Part shown: positions 1 through 9,782 of the stretch, in pieces
How the letters are laid out: every line of letters starts with the position of its first letter
How positions within the stretch are numbered: the stretch's first letter is position 1
Assembly (NCBI RefSeq): GCF_020283565.1
Contig: NC_060061.1
Coordinates: forward strand, 31,285,362-31,349,361
DNA length: 64,000 nt
Direction of reading: 5' to 3'
Origin: Trifolium pratense
Taxonomy: Eukaryota > Streptophyta > Magnoliopsida > Fabales > Fabaceae
Notes under the pieces: model-generated
Database searches by the model: none
Seen by the model: only the letters and a program-made list of their open reading frames with translations
What the model was told of the DNA's origin: nothing
Translations under genes and position numbers: made by a program

Positions 1-35
1 CATTATTACTATAAATGAAAAATAGAAAGCACATA

Positions 36-178
36 TTGTTAATTAGATAGTATAGCAGCAATGCAAAATTGCCTTCAATGTATGATAGTATAGCAGCAAC
101 ACTTCCAATTGCCTTCACAATTTTCTTTTACAACTTTTTCAATGTATGATAGTATAGCAGCAACACTTCCATATCCCA
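36..178. repeat. Short direct repeats
   Basis: The phrase 'atagtatagcagcaa' occurs three times (about 48, 87 and 151). The last two copies extend to a shared block of about 30 bp. It lies just downstream of the terminal exon on the minus strand and looks like local slippage or internal transposon repeats. No function is seen. Confidence 0.6.
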
Positions 179-192
179 ATTGAGACAAAACT

Positions 193-479
193 TTAATCAG
201 CAATGCAAAATGACAAAATAATGGATCTTAGAGTGTACAACAAAAGAAATATGAGAATTATAAGTGCTCCACCTAGAGTAAAAGTAGGACTATTCCAAAA
301 CTTGAGGTTTGATCTCTCTGTTCTCTTGATAGGATCAACCTCTTCAGAAAGTGGGAAATCTGAACGCCTGGGATTCCAGCTTACATACTTATTTGGAGAA
401 AAATTTGAGAAGAGAGTTTTTTTCCCTTCCTTCTTAAAGTTTGACCATGCATTGTCCCAATCAGTTGAAGATTTATCAC
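193..479 (-). pseudogene. Last exon of an unknown single-pass membrane protein (possibly captured fragment)
   Basis: An open minus-strand exon of about 95 codons begins after a convincing 3' splice site: branch-like 'ttctaac', a T-rich tract and 'tctcag' at 486-480. It runs to a TAA at 195-193. The peptide is hydrophilic and basic/aromatic at first (includes 'KYVSWNPRRSDFPLSEEVDP'), then has one hydrophobic segment ('LGGALIILIFLLLYTL') near the C-terminus. It resembles plant-specific tail-anchored or thylakoid-type proteins of unknown function; this comes from general recognition, not a search. No upstream coding exon was found. The DNA upstream instead holds ribosomal protein SA exons in the same orientation, and all of this lies inside the end of a CACTA element. 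I therefore favour a captured fragment, although the 3' part of a chimeric or real gene is possible. Confidence 0.5.
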
Positions 480-563
480 CTGAGACATTTAACAAAAAGT
501 TAGAATCAACATGAAGATTACATATGTTCGGACCGACAAAATTATGATATTGTCATCATTTCA

Positions 564-1416
<853 letters not shown>

Positions 1417-1489
1417 CGCACAAGATTTATCTGAGATTCGGAACAATTTACAGGACGACTAAAATCGAATTAAGTAAGGAGACTTAGAT

Positions 1490-1745
1490 CTAGAGTTTTG
1501 TTATCCACCTTTCTCGAATGTCAGCGGTGGCCGTCTAGGGTTTCGCCTCAAGCTTTGGCGAAATCAAAACTCCAAAAACCGACAAGGACTTCTCTCGCTC
1601 CTTTACCGAATGAAAACGAAGAAATCTGCAGGGTCGGCCGTCTAGGGTTCGATCGCTTCTCTCGATGGGACGATTACGGGATTGGATCGAGTAATTTAAG
1701 GTGGAGAGATTGGAGAATGATTGAAGAACTTGGAGAACGATAATG
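1490..1745 (-). other. 5'UTR-like or captured segment with repeated 'aaaccctagacggcc'
   Basis: On the minus strand this stretch looks like a plant 5' leader or first exon: CT-rich, GC-richer than its neighbours, and with two copies of 'aaccctagacggcc' (near 1530 and 1640). It lies upstream, in the same orientation, of the RPSA fragment and the membrane-protein exon, and could be the leader of a chimeric transcript. No coding sequence is recognised. Confidence 0.35.
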
Positions 1746-1861
1746 AAGATGGCGCAGGAGTGAGTGTTTTGATTTTTAGGGATTTGGCGATTTGAGAATT
1801 TCGTTCTCGTTTGTCTTCGCGTAACATATATGTTAGGGATTGGGAATGAATGAATGAACAA

Positions 1862-2136
1862 TATGAAGAACACAAATAGGGATTCCACTACGGTTCAAGA
1901 CCAAATCAGTAGTGAAATCCAATTAAAACAAATTTCAACGTAATTACAACATTGCCACCGTGTCTACTTTTCACTACTGATTTAAGAAAACCGGTAGTGA
2001 AATCCCTTGTCTATGAACTTTTCACTAGTGGTATTGAAATATCAGTAGTGGAATCCTTTGGTCAAATGGTTTTAACTACTGGTATTCACATACCAGTAGT
2101 GAAATCTCTTAGCCAAAAGTCATTTTTCTACTAGTG
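1862..2136 (-). mobile_element. CACTA (En/Spm) terminus with subterminal repeats
   Basis: Read on the minus strand from 2136 the sequence begins 'CACTAGTAGAAAAATGAC' and carries alternating subterminal motifs of the form 'TTCACTACTGGTATg' and 'ACCAGTAGTgaa' at about 30-60 bp spacing back to about 1862. This is the usual architecture of a CACTA end. The opposite terminus is not in the window, so the element extends left beyond position 1 and would include the gene fragments at 193-1745. The candidate 3-bp target site on this side is 'ctt' (2137-2139). Confidence 0.75.
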
Positions 2137-4225
2137 CTTGGCCCTAGCCATGGCCGCCATCTATAGATGGCCTTGTCTGGTGCCTCCATCTCCAACGGAA
2201 CCTACTATTGGTTCTACCCAGCTCCGGTCGTTCTCTCAAGTCCTTCATGACTCCTGTGATGTTCAAGTGAGTCAGTTACCATCTCCGGCAATCAAAGGAG
2301 ACTCCTTATGTATAAAAATAACTCAATCAGAATATGAAAAAGGGTTAGCCTTCTGCAACAAACATCTCCATGGAAGATTGGTTCTTCACAAAGGGGATAA
2401 ACCAATTTCGGCCAGAGATTTAAAGAGCAAGCTGATTGCACTTTGGAAGACAAACTGTTCGTGGCATATGGTATCGCTAGGGCGAGGATTTTATGAGTTT
2501 CAGTTTACCTCTTTTGAGGACATGCATTTAGCATGGTCTATGGGATCCATGAATCTTAAGCCTGGCATCTTGCGACTATCGAAATGGACGAACGATTTCA
2601 AGTCTCGTACTCAGCGGCAAACACATGCTCAGATTTGGATACGCCTTATAGAATTGCCACAAGAATATTGGAGAAAGCGTACACCTTTTGAAATAGCTAG
2701 TGCTATTGGAACACCTCTCTCGCTTGATGAGTCCACCAAAAACAGAGCATTTGGACATTATGCGCGCATTCTAGTGGATATGGACCTTTCACGGCGCGTG
2801 TTTGACATAATTCGGGTGGAACGTGAAGGTTATGCATTTAATTTGGAAATTGTTTACGAACGTCTACCTTTGTACTGCTTCCATTGTGGAATTTTAGGGC
2901 ATAATGTTACTAATTGTCAACGGCTACAAGAATTGAAGCCCTTCGACAATGGAATGAAGAGGTCAGATCCTGTCAAGCAGAAAAAACAGTATGTTGCCAA
3001 ACCAACGACGGCTCAAATTGAGAGTAGCACTCCTAGGGTTGAACCTGTGACTGCAGCACCTGTGTTTAATGAAACAAATACAAATCCTGTTAAGAATTTT
3101 GGTACATGCTCAGAATTTTGGAGACAATCAATTAGGCGTTGAGGCCTGTACTGACACATTTTTGGCTGCAACCCATAAGCCAGTTGCAGTGTCTACTTCT
3201 TCTGATAGACAATATGATAATATTATCGTATTGGAACCTTTAACTGATTTTATGCAAACTGTTATTCCCACACAATTGGATGGCGTTATCAGTGATAGTG
3301 ATGATGAAAATACTATTGTGGTTGAATCGGTGCAAGTTAATGTGACTGATCCGGTAGCAAAGAATGCAGGCACGACCAAAGAAACAAGTTGCAATGCAGT
3401 TAATGTGGCGAAGGGTACTGTACCTAAACAAACAGATGCTGGTAATTTTGATACTATAGCAACACATCCCTTAATATGGAACAATAATCCTGCTGGTGTT
3501 GATGATATTGTCAAAATGCAAACACAGGCTGTCAACCAATGCAATGATGTGGGTGTGCATGAGAACACAAGGTTGGAAAATCATACATGGGATAAAGGAG
3601 CTAACACCATCTTGGTTGAACCAGACCAACAATATGTCCCGGAGACTCAAGTGAATATGACTAATCAATCCTCTGCTAGTAATCCTGACACTAGCGTGGA
3701 TAATATCTTTCGGGATACACAAGGTCGTGCTCTTCCTTTAGTAGTTCAAAGAGATATACAACTCATACGGAAAGCGTGGGCAGACAAGGGAGAGCAAGCA
3801 CAGGAGCAAGAGTTCACAACAGTTGTATCGAAGCAACGGAAAAAGAAAAATAACAGATTAGCCAACAACACCGATCAACATTACCAAACTCGGTCCAAAG
3901 GTACCCCGCCGGTATGAGGTGTCGGTACACTGAGATTGGAGATTTGAAAGATAAGACCTTCATGTGGTGGGTGTTTGGCTTCCACTACAGGAGAGATGAG
4001 TCTTTGAGGGACATTTTAGAATATCCCTGTTCTCGTTTTATGTAGGTTGTTTCACATGTTTTTCGGGGTTAGGCCTAGTCCCCCACTTGTATATATATTT
4101 TTTCCTTTATTTATTTATATACGAGCTATGGGCAAAGGAGGGGAGTGATTAGGGATGCCAACTTCGTTGGTTTACTTAGTTACTCCCTAATGTCAGGATG
4201 CTCTTAATTCAGTTAAAAAAAAAGA
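2137..4225 (+). mobile_element. LINE-type retroelement lacking ORF2
   Basis: An ORF1 (DUF4283 plus CCHC knuckle) is followed directly by a non-coding tail. The tail includes 'ctccctaatgtcaggatgct' and a 9-A run at 4216-4224, typical of plant LINE 3' ends. No reverse transcriptase lies between ORF1 and the tail, so ORF2 appears deleted. The 5' side abuts the CACTA terminus at 2136. It is therefore either truncated by that insertion or begins there. No target-site duplication could be identified. Confidence 0.65.
2150..3917 (+). pseudogene. LINE ORF1 (DUF4283 and zinc-knuckle), frameshifted
   Basis: The first ATG in frame is at 2150 ('MAAIYRWPCL'). The reading frame to 3142 shows a DUF4283 domain (about residues 60-200, with 'LWSM/AWSMGS' and 'RTPFEIASAIGTPL' type motifs), then a CX2CX4HX4C knuckle 'CFHCGILGHNVTNC'. 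The remainder continues in another frame from about 3069 to the TGA after 'RSKGTPPV' at 3917, a low-complexity acidic and Asn/Thr/Val-rich tail. A single frameshift around 3070-3140 therefore splits the ORF. Proteins of this kind bind nucleic acid as the Gag-like ORF1 product of plant L1-type LINEs. The frameshift and the absence of ORF2 indicate an inactive copy. Confidence 0.75.
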
Positions 4226-4334
4226 AATGTTTGATGGCTTACAAACAATTGTATAATACTGTTTTTTTTATGTAACAATTATATAATACCTTTTTACCGA
4301 TAAGGAACAATATTATAATGAGAAATATTTATAC

Positions 4335-4967
4335 AGTAGAAACTCTATAAATTAATAATGTCGGGACTGGAGAAATTTATTAATTTAGAGAGTTATTAAT
4401 TTATCGATAAATTAATAATTATTAATTTAAAGAGTTTTTAAGTAATTATACTGTACATACCAAACAAAAAGGCAAATTAGTCTATATCTCTTAGAATTAC
4501 GTTGCAGCAAATCTTGAGACTCAATGTAAATTAATAAATATTGTATTCATATCCATTGGAAATATGACTTTTGACTTTTGAAGTGTATAGTAAATGTAAA
4601 CAAGTGGAATGTTCAATGTATTCTTAAGCAAGTTCGGAATGTTCAATGACTTTTGAAGTTTTGCTATTGGATGCAATAAGAAAAGTTAGAGATGAGCTCC
4701 AAAGAGACTTGAACTTTAAAGGAAAACAAACAACTATTGAAACATATTTCAACAAAGTGTAATATATTTTTTTTCAGTTTCTATGAATTATTAATTTATG
4801 ATTTTCTTGGGACCGAAAATTATAAAGGGATCTCCCAAAAAATTATTATCTTATTATTTTATCGAATTATTCAATTTTTTACACTGGCCCAAGTCGGGAC
4901 CGGAAAAATTTATTATTTTAGAGAGTTTATTAATTTACCGAGTATTAATTTATAGAGTTTCTACTGT
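4335..4967 (+). mobile_element. Pogo/Emigrant-Lemi-like TIR element
   Basis: The ends are inverted repeats: 'cagtagaaactctataaatt' at 4335 and the mirror 'aatttatagagtttctactg' ending at 4967, both bordered by TA. This matches the TIR style and TA target site of plant pogo elements (Emigrant, Lemi1). The interior is AT-rich, with a second inner copy of the terminal motif ('gtcgggac', 4363 and 4893). At 633 bp it is a deletion derivative that still holds transposase C-terminal codons. Confidence 0.75.
4653..4762 (+). pseudogene. C-terminal remnant of a pogo-type transposase with PIP-box-like motif
   Basis: In-frame codons up to TAA at 4760-4762 read '...LLLDAIRKVRDELQRDL', then 'NFKGKQTTIETYFNKV'. 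This layout (helical 'DELQRDL' followed by 'QTTIETYF') matches the tails of Tigger/pogo transposases in plants. 'QTTIETYF' has the spacing of a PCNA-interacting (PIP) box, a feature known for pogo transposases. The catalytic DDE domain and DNA-binding domain are missing. Confidence 0.6.
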
Positions 4968-5029
4968 ATTATGAATTTAATTTATATGTACCGTAAGTTA
5001 AAGTTATTTTGCACATTCGTCCAATAATA

Positions 5030-5076
5030 TAATGACACATCATGTATGATAATTAAAAACACATGATGTGTCACAT
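5030..5076. repeat. Short inverted repeat
   Basis: 'gacacatcatgt' and 'acatgatgtgtc' flank a 17-nt spacer, and a further copy of 'gatgtgaca' follows. It could form a hairpin. It is probably a MITE remnant. Confidence 0.5.
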
Positions 5077-5400
5077 TCATTAAGTGATGTGACAACGCGT
5101 CATTGAATGTATGTGTAAAAAACTTTACATCGACGATGCACAACAATTAAACTCTTATATTATATGGGCACAAGCCCAAATAATTATTTTTTAGGCACAC
5201 TCACAACATGCAAAAAAAATATTAAATAGAAAATAAATTAAATAGTACTAATTGATGTGACGAATTTATTTTTCATTTAATTTTTTTAACTTTTGTGTGT
5301 GTCTAAATTAAGTGCCTAAATGCTTGTATCCAGGAAGACTTCCTCATGTATAATACTATCATGCATTAAAGTATATATGGAAATAATAATAATAAGAATA

Positions 5401-5560
5401 CTAGTGCACGCACATGTCGTGCAAAACCAACGACATTGCTGTCGTACCATTTAGCATCACTGATGTTTGGATGAGCTAGCGGTAAGTTTAGTAAAATTGT
5501 TGTGGTACGGTAATTTTACTGAAACTTTAAAATATAACTTTTATGAAAATTATAGTGGTT
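5401..5560 (-). mobile_element. Helitron-like 3' end (minus orientation)
   Basis: Read on the minus strand the segment ends with a hairpin 'GCACGacatgtgCGTGC' one base before 'CTAG', followed by host T (complement of A at 5400). This is the classic Helitron 3' terminus. The 5' terminus was not identified. A block inside it (5462-5555, 'gtttggatgagcta...') is repeated at 21665-21735 in the opposite orientation. Confidence 0.5.
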
Positions 5561-5633
5561 CGATGCAAATATTTATAATGTACCAAAAAAAAACAATAAA
5601 TATTTATTAGAGAAGTTAGGATCCGTCGACACC

Positions 5634-5887
5634 TAGAGCTGTAAAAAGGGCCTTAAGGGGCCGGCCCTTTAAGGGGCGGACCCACTTATTCCTGATTATT
5701 AATTTTATTTAAATTTTAAACACAGTTTTTTTTAGGGTGCCGATCGTGGACAGTGCTGATTGAAGAAAAAGAGAATAAGTTCACGACACTAGAAAAATTG
5801 TTTAAAATTTAAATAAAATTAATAATCAGGAATAAGTGGGTACGCCCCTTAAAGGGCCGACCCCTTAAGGCCCTTTTTACAGCTCTA
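5634..5887. mobile_element. Foldback MITE with about 90-bp inverted arms
   Basis: The arms 'tagagctgtaaaaagggcc' and 'ggccctttttacagctcta' extend inward through 'cacttattcctgattatt' and its complement, giving nearly the whole 254-bp element hairpin potential. It is flanked by 'cacc' on both sides. Related sequence in the large inverted repeat (16980) reads 'gacaccaaatct' without the element, showing an empty-site equivalent. The terminal 'TAGAGCTGT' resembles the hAT ends at 6818 and 15731. Confidence 0.8.
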
Positions 5888-6817
5888 CACCAAATCTAAA
5901 TTGTATATTATTTTTAATCAGACGGTCCACAAATATTTATTAAACTTAATTTGTGTGATCTTTTCTTCCTTGATACATCCGATTAGCGCACTTATTTTTT
6001 GCTCCATGGAATCATCGAAACACAACAAAAAGGGAAAAGGCCAACGATGAAATCATTGTTTCTTTACACCTATCTCAAATTATCAAGTACGTACATAACC
6101 ACCTCCTTAACAATAAACTACTCTTGATTTTTGTATACATCAGTGAATCACCGATGAATTGGCTTACAAACTCAATTTAATTTAAAGGATTTTCTATTAT
6201 TTTTTAAAAGAAAGGGTAAAATATAAACCTGATTTTTATACACGCCTATATAGAATTAGATATATATGCACTTGATTGAAGCAATTGTTCAATGATAACT
6301 GAAATACCAAAAATCAATTCTAACACTAAAATCACACCGATCTAGACAAACCTATCTAAATTCTAAATTCACCATTTGTTAATGAAGATGTCGAAAGAAA
6401 ATTGGTGGTGGAAGTGCAAGTATCGAAGGTTTAAAAAAATAATTTTTCTGGAAACAAAGAATGTGTAGTATAAAGGTATAAGATTAGGGTGTTCACTACA
6501 TTACTTTAAAGAATTATTATTAGCCTTTGATTAAAAATAATATACAAATCAGATTTGGTGTCAAAGTAATCGTTGACACAGATGTCAACGGATCCTAAAT
6601 CAATTTATCAGTAAATAGTAGTATAATATCAAATTATTAATCAAGCAATGAAACATTATTTCAAAGATTTCTCGAATATTGATCACTGCAAATGTTCTTT
6701 TACTTTAAAAATTATATTTCTTTTTTTTCCTTTTTTTTTTCTTTTGAAAAAAGAACATTTTCTTTAAAAGAGTAAACCTCATAACTTTTTTTTTTTTGAA
6801 TCAAGTAAACCTCATAT

Positions 6818-7486
6818 TAGAGCTGTCGAAATGGGCTAGCCCGAATGGGACGGCCCGCCAAGCCCGATTTTTTCCCGGGCTCGGGTCTTAAAAATCCTAG
6901 CCCGAATTATTTCCGGGCTTTTTAGCCCGGCCCGATAAAAGCCCGATAAAAATATGGGCTAGCTCGAATGGGCCACGGGCGGCCCGCAAGTTCGAAAAAA
7001 TTAAAAATAAATATAAATATAAATAATTTGTTTTGGATGATTTGAACTTAGTTCGTAACATAAATTATAAAACACCGTCCGCTACTTAAGTAGCGGATGA
7101 GTAAAAATAGGGCGCGCAAGAAACTTATAAGTAGCGGATGACTAAATATAGGGTGCGCGAAAAAGTCGTAGGTAGCGGATGAGTAAAAATATGACGCGCA
7201 AGAAACTCGTAAGTAGCGGATAAGTAAACATACGGCGCGTGGGAATATAAGTAACGGATGAGTAAAAATAGGACGCGCGAAAATTATTGATCATATTTAT
7301 AATGTTGAGTTTGAGCACTAAATGTAAAATAAAAAATAAAAAAATAAACCGGACGGCCCGAAAGCCCGACAACCCGTACCGGGCCGGGCTCTGACACTAA
7401 TTTTGGTAGCTATTTTTTATCCGGACTTTTTAGCCCGGCCCAATGAAGCCCGAAACCCGACCGGGCCGCCCGTTTTGACAGCTCTG
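6818..7486. mobile_element. hAT-type element (left arm)
   Basis: The ends 'tagagctgtc' and 'gacagctctg' are imperfect inverted repeats, bordered by an 8-bp duplication 'cctcatat' (6810-6817 and 7487-7494), the size expected for hAT. The subterminal regions are rich in 'gcccggcc'/'gggccggg'. The interior holds about five copies of a 41-bp minisatellite. No transposase is present. The element is 669 bp, against 985 bp for the equivalent in the right arm. Confidence 0.85.
7076..7275. repeat. 41-bp minisatellite, about 5 copies
   Basis: Units of the form 'gtagcggatgagtaaaaat' followed by 'agggcgcgcaagaaactcgta' repeat about every 41 bp inside the hAT element. The same array in the opposite arm has about ten copies. 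Confidence 0.8.
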
Positions 7487-7568
7487 CCTCATATGATCAC
7501 CAGCAACATTTTTGGCTATTCATACTCACGATGAGTTGGCATTTCATCACTAACATTTCTTTCTCACA

Positions 7569-7712
7569 TTTTTTTTTTTAAAAAGTTGATGGTTTATAAG
7601 TACCACCAACTTATTTACAAAGAAAATACTACAATTGCTGCTGCCAAGGATCGAACCCCTGACCAACAGCCTACACCCGCTCAGTCAGCAAGTGCCAACT
7701 GAGCTATCTCAT
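7569..7712 (-). mobile_element. tRNA-derived SINE
   Basis: On the minus strand the head carries a box A-like 'tagctcagttggcact' and a box B 'ggggttcgatcctt', followed by a short body and a poly-A tail (T run at 7569-7579). The corresponding place in the right arm (about 15640-15655) has no such sequence, so the SINE inserted after the inverted duplication formed. Confidence 0.75.
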
Positions 7713-8231
7713 ATTAGTCAACTTACTCATTAAGTAATACACCTCACAATTAATACTACAACATCTCATATTATTATCAGTAAATGTTTACAATTATTAT
7801 TTAAAAAATAATATGGTATATTGTCTTTACCCCTTTTATATAATTTTGAACAAATTGAGAATCTTAAGCAAAAAAAAAAAATTCATAGATAACAATTAGG
7901 AAATTGCAATTTTTAATTTTGATTAACGAAAATATAGGAAATTTATTCAATATATAAAACTTTTACCATAAATATTTTGTGGGTGAATTAACAACATCTT
8001 TGGTCCAGCAGTTGGCTATTGTTATTTTTGCAAAATTGTAGCCAATATTCAAAACTCAACACGTTTCTTGAGTTGCACAAATTTCAATAGCTCTATATTT
8101 TAGAAATGTGTATTAGTTACTATAGTGTATTAGACTTGCCATGCTAAATATATATGAGTTCTTGTTAGCTTGTGCACCGGTCACGACCACAAGGTGAGGT
8201 CGTGACAAAGTTGAGTTATATTCTTTAATTT

Positions 8232-8339
8232 TTAGTTGCTTATGAAAACTTCTAAGGGGTGTTGCTCAAAAACTCTAATATTCCTCATTCCTCGATATGT
8301 GGACATTGAAGTAGCATCTCCTTGGAAGCCCATGGAGAC
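8232..8339 (-). pseudogene. Unidentified C-terminal exon-like fragment, left-arm copy
   Basis: A 35-codon open stretch on the minus strand reads 'VSMGFQGDATSMSTYRGMRN' then 'IRVFEQHPLEVFISN' and a stop. The right-arm copy (14996-15103) differs by two residues (M/I and R/P). The composition is protein-like and the stop position is shared, so this is probably the last exon of an unrecognised gene carried in the duplicated arm. No function can be assigned. Confidence 0.35.
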
Positions 8340-8469
8340 TTAACAGATCTTATCAGAGTTTTTAAGAATTGAGAATAATTTTATTTTGAGTACCAAAGTT
8401 TTTAAGTTTAAATAAGTTTTTTGTATCTAAAACATTATCAAATTTCGTTTTTTCACTACAAGAAAATAC

Positions 8470-9015
8470 TCATTTACCGGCGAAATTTACTGGCGGTTTT
8501 GGCCCTCAGTAGCTTACTGGCGGCCTAAGCCCCCAATAATCAACCAAAACCGCCACAAACTTATCAAATAATATTTAATTACGAAAATTTCAATTTATTG
8601 GCGGTCTTGGCCGTCAGTAATTGTCTTGGACATTACCGGCGGTCCAGGCCGCCACTAACTAACCAAGAATATTTTAAAAAAAAAATAAAAATGGCGCCTC
8701 AGACCTTACTGGCGGCCTAGGCCGCCACAAAGTGTTGGTAATTTAAAAAAGTAGCCGTTGGAGGACTTAGTGGCGGTTTTGACCGCCGGTAATATTCTTG
8801 AAACACGCCCAGACATTAATGGCGGCCTGGGCCGCCGCAAAGTGGTTGGAAATTGAAAAAAAAATATAACCGTTGGAGGACTTAGTGGCGGTTTTGACCG
8901 CCGGTAATGTTCTTGAAACTTGCCCAGAAATTAATGGCGGCCTGGGCCGCCGCAAAGTGGTTGGAAATTGAAAAAAAATATAACCGTTGGGCTTAGTGGC
9001 GGCTTTGACCGCCAA
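8470..9015. repeat. CACTA left subterminal repeats
   Basis: At least eight units alternate 'ttactggcggcctaggccgcc' type motifs in both orientations, joined by spacers such as 'aaagtggttggaaattg'. Two spacer-plus-motif blocks of about 113 bp (from about 8755 and 8870) are near-identical tandem copies. Such arrays bind the CACTA TnpA protein in known elements. Confidence 0.8.
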
Positions 9016-9059
9016 TAAGCTCCAAGAACAGATTTTCACGAATTTTATCCCCCTCTATA

Positions 9060-9524
9060 TATATTTTCCTTCACTTCACAACTCTCATTTCCTACAATCC
9101 TTTCTCTATCTAAAATTTCTCCAACATCTCTCTAAAAATTCTTAACTCTAAAAATTCTCCAACTTTTTATCATTTCACTCTTGTTTTTCTTCATTTTGGT
9201 AAGTATTTCTCTAATATTCATGCAAGTTTAATATTTGATGTTTATATTGATATGATAAATTGTGTTTATGCTAATAGTTAGTTTTTAAATTTTATTGTAG
9301 CAAGTGTTATTTTGTCTGGCAATTTGTACATACCACTCTTCCTCTGCATAAAAATGTAAGTTCAATTTTTTTCTTAAAAAAACTTTATGAGTTGTTTTGT
9401 AATGTTTATATATATTTTTATTAATAGTTGTTTTTCTCTTTTTTATTTAAAGATTCATGGTTGGTTCGTCTGGTTGGGAGCTTAGTTTAAATAACTCCAA
9501 GTCAGACACTACCCGACACAACAA
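9060..9524 (+). other. Spliced leader and first coding exon of a CACTA gene (predicted)
   Basis: A pyrimidine-rich leader (about 9070-9198) ends at a 'gtaagt' donor. A second exon (about 9301-9355) is bounded by 'tgtag' and 'gtaagt'. A third starts after 'ttaaag' with ATG at 9457 ('MVGSSGWELSLNNSKSDTT') and ends at a 'gtaagt' near 9524. The run of good splice sites straight after the subterminal repeats matches the usual position of a CACTA promoter and 5' leader. The downstream exons are lost or displaced by the Helitron. Confidence 0.4.
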
Positions 9525-9782
9525 GTAAGTAATATTATTTGGTTTGTATAATATATATGTTTGTGTGATTTTTTAAAGTTAGTATTTTTTTTGTTATTAT
9601 TAAAATATATTGTTGGTTAACATGTTTAATGTGATTTTTTTTAAAGTTATTCTCGCCGGTTATATGTTTAATGTGATGTTTAAAAGTTATATTTTTAATT
9701 TTTGTTAACAAAATTATTAGATCGTGTAAAAAGAAAAATAGTTATTAATATTTAACTTAACCACATGCATGTAAAATGATAA

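Larger units (their letters stand above)
6119..8451 (+). repeat. Left arm of large inverted repeat
   Basis: Read in reverse complement, this 2.3-kb block matches 14857-17415 over its length at high similarity: 'tactcttgatttttgtatac' at 6119 pairs with the mirror ending about 17415, and the inner edge 'aaatttcgttttt' pairs with 'aaaaacgaaattt' at 14861. It contains a hAT element (6818-7486) and a SINE (7569-7712) that the right arm lacks. No clear terminal target duplication was found at the outer edges, so this is better called an inverted duplication than one element's TIRs. Confidence 0.85.

Noticed and set aside
7640..7715. Possible tRNA gene (boxes A and B)
   Set aside because: No full cloverleaf; body and poly-A tail show a SINE. 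The same applies to 41699, 52430, 52800, 52900 and 56350.
8470..9015. CRISPR-like regular repeats
   Set aside because: Spacing and inverted orientation fit CACTA subterminal repeats in a plant genome; the spacers are themselves repeated.
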